From NCBI RefSeq assembly GCF_900129365.1, contig NZ_FQVM01000042.1:1-10207 (forward strand): a stretch of 10,207 nucleotides of DNA, in the 5' to 3' direction. Source of the DNA: Clostridium fallax (GTDB lineage: Bacteria; Bacillota; Clostridia; Clostridiales; Clostridiaceae). Below are positions 1-7,339 of the stretch, one piece after another. Position 1 is the stretch's first letter, and each line of letters starts with the position of its first letter. Under the pieces are notes generated by a model. The model was not told the origin of the DNA, did no database searches, and worked only from the letters and a program-made list of their open reading frames with translations. Both the position numbers and the translations under genes were made by a program.

Positions 1-113
1 GAACTACTTTCTAAAGATGCTTCCTTAGATTGACTTGACATAAAAAAAATTATTATCATCATTATTAAAGATGGAATAAAATTTTTTAAAATTCCTAATT
101 TTTTATATTTCAT
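1..113 (-). CDS. VanZ-like family membrane protein, N-terminal fragment (runs off the left edge)
   Basis: An ATG at 111-113 opens a frame of 37 codons that continues past the left edge. It is preceded by AAAGG (121-125) with a 7-nt spacer, and it begins 13 bp after the stop of the heparinase-like gene, so it is probably translated from the same mRNA. The fragment has a basic start (MKYKK), then a hydrophobic segment at about residues 12-25, then FFMSSQ followed by Ser/Glu-rich residues. That order (first membrane helix, then an F-x-S-S-Q type turn) is typical of the N-terminus of VanZ-like proteins, small membrane proteins often found near cell-envelope and polysaccharide genes. Their biochemical role is mostly unknown; the founding member is linked to teicoplanin resistance. 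With only 37 residues the family call is tentative. Confidence 0.6.
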   Translation of the reverse strand, partial: MKYKKLGILKNFIPSLIMMIIIFFMSSQSKEASLESS

Positions 114-126
114 ATTTAAACCTTTC

Positions 127-2286
127 TTAACTTAAGTATAGCTTTCCATATCCGTTTGAATATTTTTTGTTAAAATTAATATTTATATTTTTATTAGAGA
201 AATCTTCTATAACTACTTTATTGCAATATATTTTAATGGCTCTAAATATTTTTGTGTTTTTATATTTTAATAAAGCTTTTATAGTTGTTTTATTAAACTC
301 TAATATTTCGCATAGAAGATCACTTTTAACTGAGAAATCTCCTATAAATTCAAATTGTTCTTCTCCTTCAATATAAGGAATATTATGAGCTTTAACACTT
401 CTAAATTCATCTCTTCTTTTAGATAAAGGAGTGTATAAATAAGTACCTCCATCTAAAACTAAGTCTTTCCCCCTAACAAAAAGTTCAAAGGATAATTTGT
501 CACAATGACTATGTCCTCCTTTTCCATTTTGTCCAATAGGTCCTGCAATAAAACTTAAAAAAAACTCTTCAGATTTTATAATAAAAATTCCAAAATCATT
601 AAAAGAATAAGTTTTTAATCTTTGTAAATTAATATCTTCTAAGCCTTCTTTATTAAAATCTATCTCACTTTTAACATAATATTTTAATTCATTATGAATA
701 CCATTTAAAATAGAATTTAAATTATTATTTATTTTAATATTTTTGCTTAATGAATTTATAAAAGTTTTTTCTAATGAATATTCATCTTTAGTCATTACCT
801 CATCCCCTAATAAAGAAGAAACTAAAGTAATTAAAGATTCATGATTTAATATATTTTCATCAAAATATAATTCATCATCCTTTAAATATTCATATTCTTT
901 AAGATTAAAATATTTTTTCTTAGCTTCGTAAACTGTTAAAAATTCTCCTATAGGAGTAAGCTTTATAAATCTTCCACTATCATTATCTCCAATTTGAACT
1001 ATATTTTTATTAGGTTTAGTTACTGCTAAAGTAAATTCACCTATTTTTTTTAATCTATCTAAATACCAATTAGGAAAAAACTTATTACTATCTAAATTAA
1101 ATTCTTGCTTATTTAACTTTTTAAGTCTCTTTATAATTTTATAATTATAATTCTTTAAACTATCTTTTTTATTTGTTTTTAACAACCCATAAATCAAAGC
1201 TGTGCTATAAATTATAACCTCTCCAGATAATCTATGATAAGATGTAGAACCTTCAAAATTACTACCATCATTTAAAAACTGCTCTTTAAAAGAAGTTATA
1301 ATTTCTTGGATAGAGAAAGCAAGCCAACTATTAATTTCACTTGTTGAATTTAAATATGCTGAAACAAATAAAAGCCCTGATATATCAGAAAGATAATGAT
1401 TTCCATTAACCTGATTTTTATGCCACTCTAAATTATTTATTATAAATTTTCCATGATCATATACGCTTAAACTTAAAATTTTATTAAATTCATCATCTAA
1501 ATTATCTTCGTAATCTAACTGTTTTAATATATCATAAGATAAAAGAATATTAGATATTCTAATTGCTACATCCATAGTACAGCTCCATGCAGCACCTAAT
1601 TTTAATGGATTACAACATAAAAAATCTAAAATTTGATTCTTGAATTCCTTTATTATGGTTTTTCTATATTTTTCATTATTAATTGCAAAAATAGAAAGCT
1701 GCAGAAGATGTTGCATTCTCATTATTTCCCAGGGAATCTTTATATCTACTCCTTTAAACTTACCTATAGGTTGATCTTTATACCATTTTTTTTGAGAAAA
1801 TCTATAACCACTTTTAAAATCTAATGCCCAATCAATAAATTCATAATCACTTTCTATTAAACTATATAAATATTTTGAATATCTTATATGAACTTTAGGA
1901 ATAATTTTTGAAAGCCAAGCTCCTTCTCTATCAAAACTATTTATAAAAATTTGATTTTTATAAATATAATTTTCTAGGCCCTTAGCCTTTGTATTATAGT
2001 TAACCTTAATCCATCCGCTACCAAGTATATCAAACTGATGATTTAAATATTTATCTATTAAATAATCTTTAATATCTTCATTTATAAAAGATGTTTTTAA
2101 ATCATTTATATTTAAATATGAGTTTTCTATATTATAATTTTTCTTTTGTTTCCTTGAATCTTTTATATAGTCTTTATATCTTCTAAATAAGTTGATTATT
2201 TCTTTTAATATTCTTTTGCTTCCCTTTTTTAAAATATCCTTTAATGAGTTTTGTTTTATCTTATCTTTAAAACATTTAGAATTCAT
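127..2286 (-). CDS. Heparinase II/III family polysaccharide lyase-like protein
   Basis: Residue numbers count from a GTG at 2293-2295, but that GTG lies inside the ribosome site (AGGTGA, 2292-2297); the ATG at 2284-2286 has a 5-nt spacer and is the start chosen (719 aa). Family members cleave uronic-acid polysaccharides by beta-elimination. The N-terminal alpha/alpha-toroid part (about 90-400) shows DFKSGYRF (159-166), PWEIMRMQHL (188-197), NQVNGNHYLSD (294-304) and GSNFEGSTSYHRLSGE (344-359), which carry the Asn/His/Tyr residues expected around the active site. The C-terminal beta-sandwich part shows GGHSHCDKLSFEL (593-605), LDGGTYLY (614-621) and FRSVKAHN (631-638), the signature of heparinase II/III C-terminal domains. 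There is no signal peptide; residues 1-55 are Lys-rich and probably helical. A secreted lyase would be expected to carry one, so the protein may act in the cytoplasm or at the inner membrane face. Substrate unknown. Confidence 0.88.
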   Translation of the reverse strand: MNSKCFKDKIKQNSLKDILKKGSKRILKEIINLFRRYKDYIKDSRKQKKNYNIENSYLNINDLKTSFINEDIKDYLIDKYLNHQFDILGSGWIKVNYNTKAKGLENYIYKNQIFINSFDREGAWLSKIIPKVHIRYSKYLYSLIESDYEFIDWALDFKSGYRFSQKKWYKDQPIGKFKGVDIKIPWEIMRMQHLLQLSIFAINNEKYRKTIIKEFKNQILDFLCCNPLKLGAAWSCTMDVAIRISNILLSYDILKQLDYEDNLDDEFNKILSLSVYDHGKFIINNLEWHKNQVNGNHYLSDISGLLFVSAYLNSTSEINSWLAFSIQEIITSFKEQFLNDGSNFEGSTSYHRLSGEVIIYSTALIYGLLKTNKKDSLKNYNYKIIKRLKKLNKQEFNLDSNKFFPNWYLDRLKKIGEFTLAVTKPNKNIVQIGDNDSGRFIKLTPIGEFLTVYEAKKKYFNLKEYEYLKDDELYFDENILNHESLITLVSSLLGDEVMTKDEYSLEKTFINSLSKNIKINNNLNSILNGIHNELKYYVKSEIDFNKEGLEDINLQRLKTYSFNDFGIFIIKSEEFFLSFIAGPIGQNGKGGHSHCDKLSFELFVRGKDLVLDGGTYLYTPLSKRRDEFRSVKAHNIPYIEGEEQFEFIGDFSVKSDLLCEILEFNKTTIKALLKYKNTKIFRAIKIYCNKVVIEDFSNKNININFNKKYSNGYGKLYLS

Positions 2287-2291
2287 TAAAT

Positions 2292-2297
2292 TCACCT
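2292..2297 (-). promoter_or_regulatory. Ribosome binding site of the heparinase-like gene
   Basis: On the minus strand the sequence AGGTGA is followed by a 5-nt spacer and ATG (2284-2286). The GTG at 2293-2295, in frame with the gene, forms part of this Shine-Dalgarno sequence and therefore cannot plausibly be the start. Confidence 0.7.
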
Positions 2298-2328
2298 AAA
2301 ACTTATATTATTAATAATTTTTATTACA

Positions 2329-2356
2329 AGTATATAGCTTTAAAACAATTAGTAAT
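2329..2356 (-). promoter_or_regulatory. Weak candidate promoter ahead of the heparinase-like gene
   Basis: The longest gap between genes in the window (2287-2441) holds a possible -10 hexamer TATACT (2329-2334) and, 16 bp upstream, a poor -35 hexamer ATTACT (2351-2356), about 43 nt before the ATG. In DNA this AT-rich such matches are common by chance. The gap is the only reason to prefer this one. The rest of the gap has no recognisable gene or RNA. Confidence 0.18.
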
Positions 2357-2441
2357 ATCTTTTAAACTAAAGAATCTAATTATTATAATTCCTTTATAGT
2401 ATTTTAAATATTTTTATATCCATATAAATTATGTTTCATAA

Positions 2442-3650
2442 TTATAATATTTGTAAAACTCCATTTACACTTTCTATATTTACAATAGAATTTCTTATTA
2501 AATATATATTGCCTTTAGAATCTTTTAATTTTTTATTATCTAATTTCTTAGAGAATTTAAGAGTTATAAACTTATTATTTATTTCTTTATTTAGATTATT
2601 ATTTATTTCAAAGGTATTTTCATTAATAGTTTTTATTGATGTATTTTCTCTTAATAAAACATATTCTGCAAGCTCTGTACCTGTACAATACCAAACATTT
2701 TTACTTTTTAAATAATTTAATATATAAATTAGACTATCTTTATCTGTAAATATATTGGGATTTTGAATTTTTCCATCATCTCTAGCTGGAGACATATGCT
2801 CTTGAATACTTATAACTAATTTATTTTCCAATAAAAACTCTATTTCACTTAATTTATTTTTTAAAAAATATGGTTTAGAAATAGTTTTTATAATTCCTTT
2901 TAAGCTTTTAATCTTAGGATTTAATATACCTGTAAAAAGTCCTCCACTTAAAGTAGATGGAATATCTACTACATGATTTTCGCCAAAAAATTTAACATCA
3001 TAGTTAGTAATTAAATCATAATCTTTTCCGCATATATCATCTTCATGATTTTCTTCTATACCTCTATTCCAGTATCTGCTCCACCAAAGGAAACCTGTTA
3101 AATCTATACTTTTATCAGAATATTCATTAGATTTATATCCGCAATATTTTCCACCCTTAGGGTAATTTTCAAAAACATCCTTGTAAATTTCTTTTCCCTT
3201 ATTAATAGTATTTATACCTTCATCTAGGCTATTAAATAATTCCCACTCCTGTTTAAAATCCTTAGCTTTATCATAAACTTTACCATGAGTTGTTCCATGA
3301 TAGGCTATTTCATATTTAGGATTATCATTTATACTTTTAAAAAATTTTTTTGTTTCTTTGTCACAATTAATAAATTTAGAAATTGATTTAATTTTAGGAT
3401 TTTTTATAACCCCTACTCTTATCCCTACTGGAATAAAAAATGTAGCTTTAACTTTAGAAAAATTATTTAAAATCTCATTTTCCAAATAATTTAATGAAGA
3501 ATTTTCTTCTCTTTTTCCATAACCCCAATCTTCACCTAAATCTATCTTTCCATTATTATTTATATCTACCCACACATTTGCCAAATCATCTATAAAAAAA
3601 AGTACTGGACTATCTACATTGTTATACCATTTACAAATTTCTATATTCAT
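2442..3650 (-). CDS. Polysaccharide deacetylase-like (NodB-fold) protein with an EF-hand-like insertion
   Basis: NodB-fold enzymes (carbohydrate esterase family 4 type) remove N- or O-acetyl groups from polysaccharides using a metal bound by Asp-His-His. Visible here: strand and catalytic aspartates in VLFFIDD (16-22, D21/D22), the fold marker ATFFIPVG (69-76), the metal-histidine motif YHGTTHG (117-123, H118 and H122), CGYKSNE (170-176) where a substrate-binding motif is expected, and a late histidine in SIQEHMSP (281-288, H285). Right after the DD pair, residues 29-40 fit a 12-residue EF-hand loop (D29, N31, N33, K35, D37, E40). Residues about 335-402 form an extra, probably beta-rich tail. 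No signal peptide or membrane segment is seen. The ribosome site AAGGA overlaps the stop of the GNAT gene (gap 11 bp), which suggests coupled translation. Substrate unknown; a non-deacetylase hydrolase of the same fold is possible. Confidence 0.78.
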   Translation of the reverse strand: MNIEICKWYNNVDSPVLFFIDDLANVWVDINNNGKIDLGEDWGYGKREENSSLNYLENEILNNFSKVKATFFIPVGIRVGVIKNPKIKSISKFINCDKETKKFFKSINDNPKYEIAYHGTTHGKVYDKAKDFKQEWELFNSLDEGINTINKGKEIYKDVFENYPKGGKYCGYKSNEYSDKSIDLTGFLWWSRYWNRGIEENHEDDICGKDYDLITNYDVKFFGENHVVDIPSTLSGGLFTGILNPKIKSLKGIIKTISKPYFLKNKLSEIEFLLENKLVISIQEHMSPARDDGKIQNPNIFTDKDSLIYILNYLKSKNVWYCTGTELAEYVLLRENTSIKTINENTFEINNNLNKEINNKFITLKFSKKLDNKKLKDSKGNIYLIRNSIVNIESVNGVLQIL

Positions 3651-3661
3651 AATTATCTTCC

Positions 3662-4744
3662 TTATTTATTATTAAACTTATTACCTATATTAACTAATGC
3701 CTTTAACACTTTTCTATTATCTAGATTCCAAACATTTAATTTATATAAAAGGTTAAAATCATCTGCCCATCTAAATTTCCAAGAATATCTTCCAGCCCCA
3801 TACTCATACCCATTAACTTCTAATTGTGGATTTTCATAAATATATTTAAAAATCTCGTAATTTAAAACTTTAGATAAATCATATTTCTCATATCTAGGAT
3901 CATAGGCTGTATTCCAACAATATAATATTCCTCTAAATAGATAACAGGTATCATATATTAAGATTTCATCCTTTTTATTTTTTAATATGAAAGTTATGCA
4001 TTCATTATTATTTTTATATAAGTTTTTAATAATATTAAACCTATTCTCCTCTTCAAATAAACTTTTTCTCTCTTTTTTATTTTTGTTTTTAACTAAATAA
4101 TCTTTCTCAAAGGAGTGTAGTTCCTTTAATTTACTTAAAATCTCATCTCCATATTTAATCTCAAAGATATAACCAATATCTTTTTCCAGTTTATTAATAT
4201 AACGTTTAATCTCTTTTGGTTTAAATCTAAAATTAAAATATTCATCAAAATTATTAAACTTATTAAAATAATGTATAGGACATTCTACTAAATATTTAAA
4301 GTTATCATTATATTTAGAATTTCTAAGTAAGTACGTTGATAAATTTGAATTAGATTTTATATGAGTAAAAAAAATCCTTTCACATTTCTTCTCTTCTATT
4401 AATTTAAAAATCTCTTTTATTGCTATATTTATAGTTTTATCCTTTAATGTATTATTACAAATAAAGTTTCTGTAGTCTCCACACCCTATAATTTCTATTG
4501 ATTTAAAATTTATTCCAAACTTAGATTTATCAACAATCATCATAGGTGCAATACATAATGGAACCTTCCCTTCATAAACACATACTATAAATAGTTCATT
4601 ATCCCTATATAAATTATTCCAACATTCATAAATATATTTATATCTATTATAATATGTTATGTTTTTATCCTTATCTTCTAGACTTTCCCATAAATCCTTT
4701 ATATTTTTAAATTCTTCACCATTACTTATTATCTTAATATGCAT
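3662..4744 (-). CDS. CelD/BcsL-like GNAT-family acyltransferase
   Basis: The protein resembles the GNAT-type acetyltransferases of the CelD/BcsL group (Acetyltransf_6), relatives of the FemAB fold that are common in polysaccharide loci and are thought to move an acyl group from CoA (or an aminoacyl donor) to an amino-sugar. Supporting signs are the central hydrophobic strand IEIIGCGDYRNFI (83-95), the charged helix region FRFKPKEIKRYINK (172-185) typical of the linker to the second half, a strand and loop ILIYDTCYLFRGILYCWNTAYDPRYEKY (about 261-288), and the C-terminal block YEYGAGRYSWKFRWADD (313-329), matching the G-x-x-x-Y-K-x-R-W ending of this group. It is soluble, with no signal peptide. 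ATG start at 4742-4744 with AAAGGGG and an 8-nt spacer. It sits 22 bp after the flippase gene. The acyl group and acceptor cannot be read from the sequence. Confidence 0.78.
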   Translation of the reverse strand: MHIKIISNGEEFKNIKDLWESLEDKDKNITYYNRYKYIYECWNNLYRDNELFIVCVYEGKVPLCIAPMMIVDKSKFGINFKSIEIIGCGDYRNFICNNTLKDKTINIAIKEIFKLIEEKKCERIFFTHIKSNSNLSTYLLRNSKYNDNFKYLVECPIHYFNKFNNFDEYFNFRFKPKEIKRYINKLEKDIGYIFEIKYGDEILSKLKELHSFEKDYLVKNKNKKERKSLFEEENRFNIIKNLYKNNNECITFILKNKKDEILIYDTCYLFRGILYCWNTAYDPRYEKYDLSKVLNYEIFKYIYENPQLEVNGYEYGAGRYSWKFRWADDFNLLYKLNVWNLDNRKVLKALVNIGNKFNNK

Positions 4745-4766
4745 AATTATTTCCCCTTTATAGAGC

Positions 4767-6230
4767 CTAATTACATTTAAATAATTTATTTTTAACCCTA
4801 TTTATATAGTGTAATAATATTTCATAACTTATAAGCTTTAGCTTTATACATATGAAAATATACATAGCTAATAAAAAAATATTTACTATAAATTCAATTA
4901 TTAAATTTTTATTTATAAAAGATAATATTTTATATAACAAAAATATAAAACCATAAATAAAATAAACTTTAATTGAAATAAAATTATTAAATTTTATTGA
5001 ATACATTTTTTGAGAAATATAATTATATAAACTATTCATAATGCCATAGGAAAACAAAGTAGAAATAGCAGCTCCATACATTCCTATTTTAGGTATTAAA
5101 ATTATATTTAGTATTATATTTATCACTCCACCAATTCCCATAACTATAGCATCTAAATAAGTCTTATTTGCAATTTGCATACCTATAGTATAGAATTCGG
5201 CTTTTCCATATAAAAAGTAGGAAAATAATATTAAAGAAATTATATTATATGCAGCCATATATTCACTAGTTGCAAAAATATATATAAAAAACTTACTATA
5301 TAAAGTAATTGCTAAAACTATAAATACTCCTACTATATTATAGATTTTAAACATTTTATTTATCTTTTCATGAGATTCTTTAGATTTATATATTTGAAAT
5401 TTATATGGTACAAATATAGATGTGAAAGGTGCTATAAAGATTGGATTTATAAGCATTCCTATTTTATACCCTATTGAATATATTCCTGTTTGAACAAAAC
5501 CTTCATAACTTGTTAAAAAATATCTATCTGCTAAATTTAATATTGTTCCAGAAATACCAGAAGGTATTAATCCTCCACTAAAAACAACCATTTTTTTCAG
5601 CATACTTTTATCTAATTCTAATTTAAAAGTCTTTATATTTTTTATAATTAAATATACTAATATTATAGCTGATCCATATATATATCCTTTATATACACCA
5701 AATATGCCTTGCCTTTTTACTACTACTAATATAATTACAAAGGTTATATTTAAAACTAACATCACCAAATTAACTATTACTATTTTCTTAGCCTCATACT
5801 TTAATGTATAGTCACAAATCAATAAAGATATAAATTGAGAAATTATTCCTCTCAGAAAAATCAAAAAAAACATATAATAAGAATTATCAAAATTTAATAC
5901 TTTACTAGCTATAATCTTACCGAATATTAAAAAAAATAATATGTCTATAACTAATAAAAAAATAGCAAAAGTTATAGCAGTATTTCTTAATCTTCCTCTA
6001 TCCTCTTTTTTATAATCCCTATAAAATCTAGTATATCCTGAGAATATGGTAACTATTAAAAATACACTTATAAAGTCCATTACTGTATCTGCTAAAGATA
6101 ACTTTCCAAATTCCATAGCACCTAGTTCTCTTGTATAGATAGGTAACATTATAAATGAAATAGCTTTTGATAATAATTGCCCAATTACATACACTAATCC
6201 TATTTTTAAAAATGATCTTTCTTTATTCAT
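4767..6230 (-). CDS. Wzx-type oligosaccharide flippase (polysaccharide biosynthesis protein)
   Basis: This is an integral membrane protein of the MOP superfamily that would flip the lipid-linked repeat unit across the cytoplasmic membrane. At 487 aa it has the usual family length and about 12-14 hydrophobic segments. The N-terminus carries the family signature LPIYTRELGAMEFGKLS (29-45) after the first helix. The middle repeat starts with FSGGLIPSGISGTILNLADRYFL (217-239), and further conserved stretches are INPIFIAPF (261-269) and IGGVINIILNIILIPKIGMYGAA (366-388). The start ATG at 6228-6230 has GGAG with a 7-nt spacer. Gaps of 22 bp on both sides place it firmly in the operon. Substrate specificity cannot be deduced. 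The gene symbol is left blank because Wzx names are locus specific. Confidence 0.93.
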   Translation of the reverse strand: MNKERSFLKIGLVYVIGQLLSKAISFIMLPIYTRELGAMEFGKLSLADTVMDFISVFLIVTIFSGYTRFYRDYKKEDRGRLRNTAITFAIFLLVIDILFFLIFGKIIASKVLNFDNSYYMFFLIFLRGIISQFISLLICDYTLKYEAKKIVIVNLVMLVLNITFVIILVVVKRQGIFGVYKGYIYGSAIILVYLIIKNIKTFKLELDKSMLKKMVVFSGGLIPSGISGTILNLADRYFLTSYEGFVQTGIYSIGYKIGMLINPIFIAPFTSIFVPYKFQIYKSKESHEKINKMFKIYNIVGVFIVLAITLYSKFFIYIFATSEYMAAYNIISLILFSYFLYGKAEFYTIGMQIANKTYLDAIVMGIGGVINIILNIILIPKIGMYGAAISTLFSYGIMNSLYNYISQKMYSIKFNNFISIKVYFIYGFIFLLYKILSFINKNLIIEFIVNIFLLAMYIFICIKLKLISYEILLHYINRVKNKLFKCN

Positions 6231-6252
6231 TTATAAACTCCAATAACTTATT

Positions 6253-7329
6253 TTAATTAGTTAAATTCTTATAAATTTTAAGTATTTTATTAGAGTTATC
6301 TTCTATATCTAAGTCTTTTATTTTTTCTTTATATTCTTTATAATTCTTCATTACATAAATAACTTTACTATATAGATTGTTTAAATCCCTATTTTTAAAT
6401 AAAATAACTTCTTTTGGTCTAATTACTACATCACTAGCTATAGTTGGGATTTTATAATATAAGGCTTCTCTTATTGAAATAGCATCTCCATCTATATTAG
6501 TAGGTCTTATAAACAAATTACTTTTTTCTAATATAGGATAAAATTCTGTATTATTTACTTCATATATAAATATATATTTCTCTAAATTATACTTTTTAAT
6601 TTTATTTTTTAATTCTAAATAATATTCTTTTTCTTTATGATTTTGTTCCTCTATACCTAAAAGAGCTATAAATAAACTTACATTATAACCACTATTTATC
6701 AATTTATTTATTAATTCTATAGATAAATCTATTCCATACAAATCCTCTTTTTTATAGAATCTAATCCAGCCATTAACAGAAATCAAAAAATTACTACTAT
6801 TAATAAAGTTATAAACTTCTTTAGGTATAAGGTTATAATCCTTACTATCTTTTATAGGATTAATATATGCTGGAATAGTTACTAACTTATTTTTGTTAAC
6901 TCCTAAATCAATTAATTCCATATTGGTTTTAGGATTAACAGTTATTATTTTATTAAGCCTTTTCAAGCCATTTAATAATATTTTTTTCTCTATAAAATTT
7001 GATTCCTTTATCTGATCTATTAAACTTTCCCCATGAACTGTTAAAATTACCTTTTTACCTAACAATCTATAAATAGGAATTAACATCCTTCCTTTTTTGT
7101 TTATTATATGAAAATGTAAAACATTATACTTTAGATATATTAATTTTAAAAATGTCTTCTTTAAACTATCTTTTTTTATGCTATTTTTTAAATCTTCAAT
7201 TTTATCATTAAAAACTACATTTTCTATATTATTATTATCTAAAACTATTTTTAATCTTTTTACATGAATAGATATACCACCATAGGGAGGTGGATAACAT
7301 CCTATTAATGCTATCTTTATAATAAACAC
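6253..7329 (-). CDS. Glycosyltransferase, family 4 type (GT-B fold)
   Basis: It likely transfers a sugar from a nucleotide donor to the growing lipid-linked repeat unit at the cytoplasmic membrane face. The N-terminal domain begins with the strand IKIALIG and the glycine-rich loop PPPYGGISIHVKRL (13-26), followed by LHFH (71-74) and TVHG (97-100). The C-terminal domain shows NGWIR (186-190) and the donor-binding block RPTNIDGDAISIREAL (275-290), then IASDVVIRP (297-305). The usual E-x7-E pair appears as D280-x7-E288. It is the only glycosyltransferase in the window. The formal start GTG (7327-7329) lies inside the AGGAGG ribosome site, and no other canonical start is nearby. By spacing and by similarity to MKIALIG-type N-termini, initiation more likely occurs at ATA 7318-7320 (8-nt spacer) or ATT 7321-7323. 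Gap to the upstream gene: 10 bp. Confidence 0.88.
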   Translation of the reverse strand: MFIIKIALIGCYPPPYGGISIHVKRLKIVLDNNNIENVVFNDKIEDLKNSIKKDSLKKTFLKLIYLKYNVLHFHIINKKGRMLIPIYRLLGKKVILTVHGESLIDQIKESNFIEKKILLNGLKRLNKIITVNPKTNMELIDLGVNKNKLVTIPAYINPIKDSKDYNLIPKEVYNFINSSNFLISVNGWIRFYKKEDLYGIDLSIELINKLINSGYNVSLFIALLGIEEQNHKEKEYYLELKNKIKKYNLEKYIFIYEVNNTEFYPILEKSNLFIRPTNIDGDAISIREALYYKIPTIASDVVIRPKEVILFKNRDLNNLYSKVIYVMKNYKEYKEKIKDLDIEDNSNKILKIYKNLTN

Positions 7330-7334
7330 CTCCT
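7329..7334 (-). promoter_or_regulatory. Ribosome binding site of the glycosyltransferase gene, overlapping its only canonical start codon
   Basis: The minus strand reads AGGAGG at 7334-7329, whose last G is the first base of the GTG at 7329-7327. An 8-nt spacer leads to ATA (7320-7318), and a 5-nt spacer leads to ATT (7323-7321). A ribosome paired here cannot use the GTG. Confidence 0.75.
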
Positions 7335-7339
7335 AAATT

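Noticed and set aside
35..63. Plus-strand TTGACA (35-40) as a promoter -35 element.
   Set aside because: It lies inside the VanZ-like coding sequence in antisense, and the hexamer expected near 58-63 (ATCATT) is a poor -10.
2413..2443. Two small perfect inverted repeats (7-bp arms at 2413-2428 and 2427-2443) as an intrinsic terminator after the deacetylase gene.
   Set aside because: The stems are pure or nearly pure A/T, they overlap each other, one loop is only 2 nt, and no U-run follows in either direction.
2431..2715. Plus-strand open frames at 167-376, 1633-1824, 2431-2715 and 7583-7795.
   Set aside because: All lie opposite well-supported minus-strand genes, have no ribosome site or recognisable domain, and have compositions expected of AT-rich antisense.
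4367..4374. Runs of eight A or T inside genes (also 8223-8230 and others) as phase-variation tracts.
   Set aside because: Several runs of this length occur in different genes and all frames are intact; this is expected in such AT-rich coding DNA.
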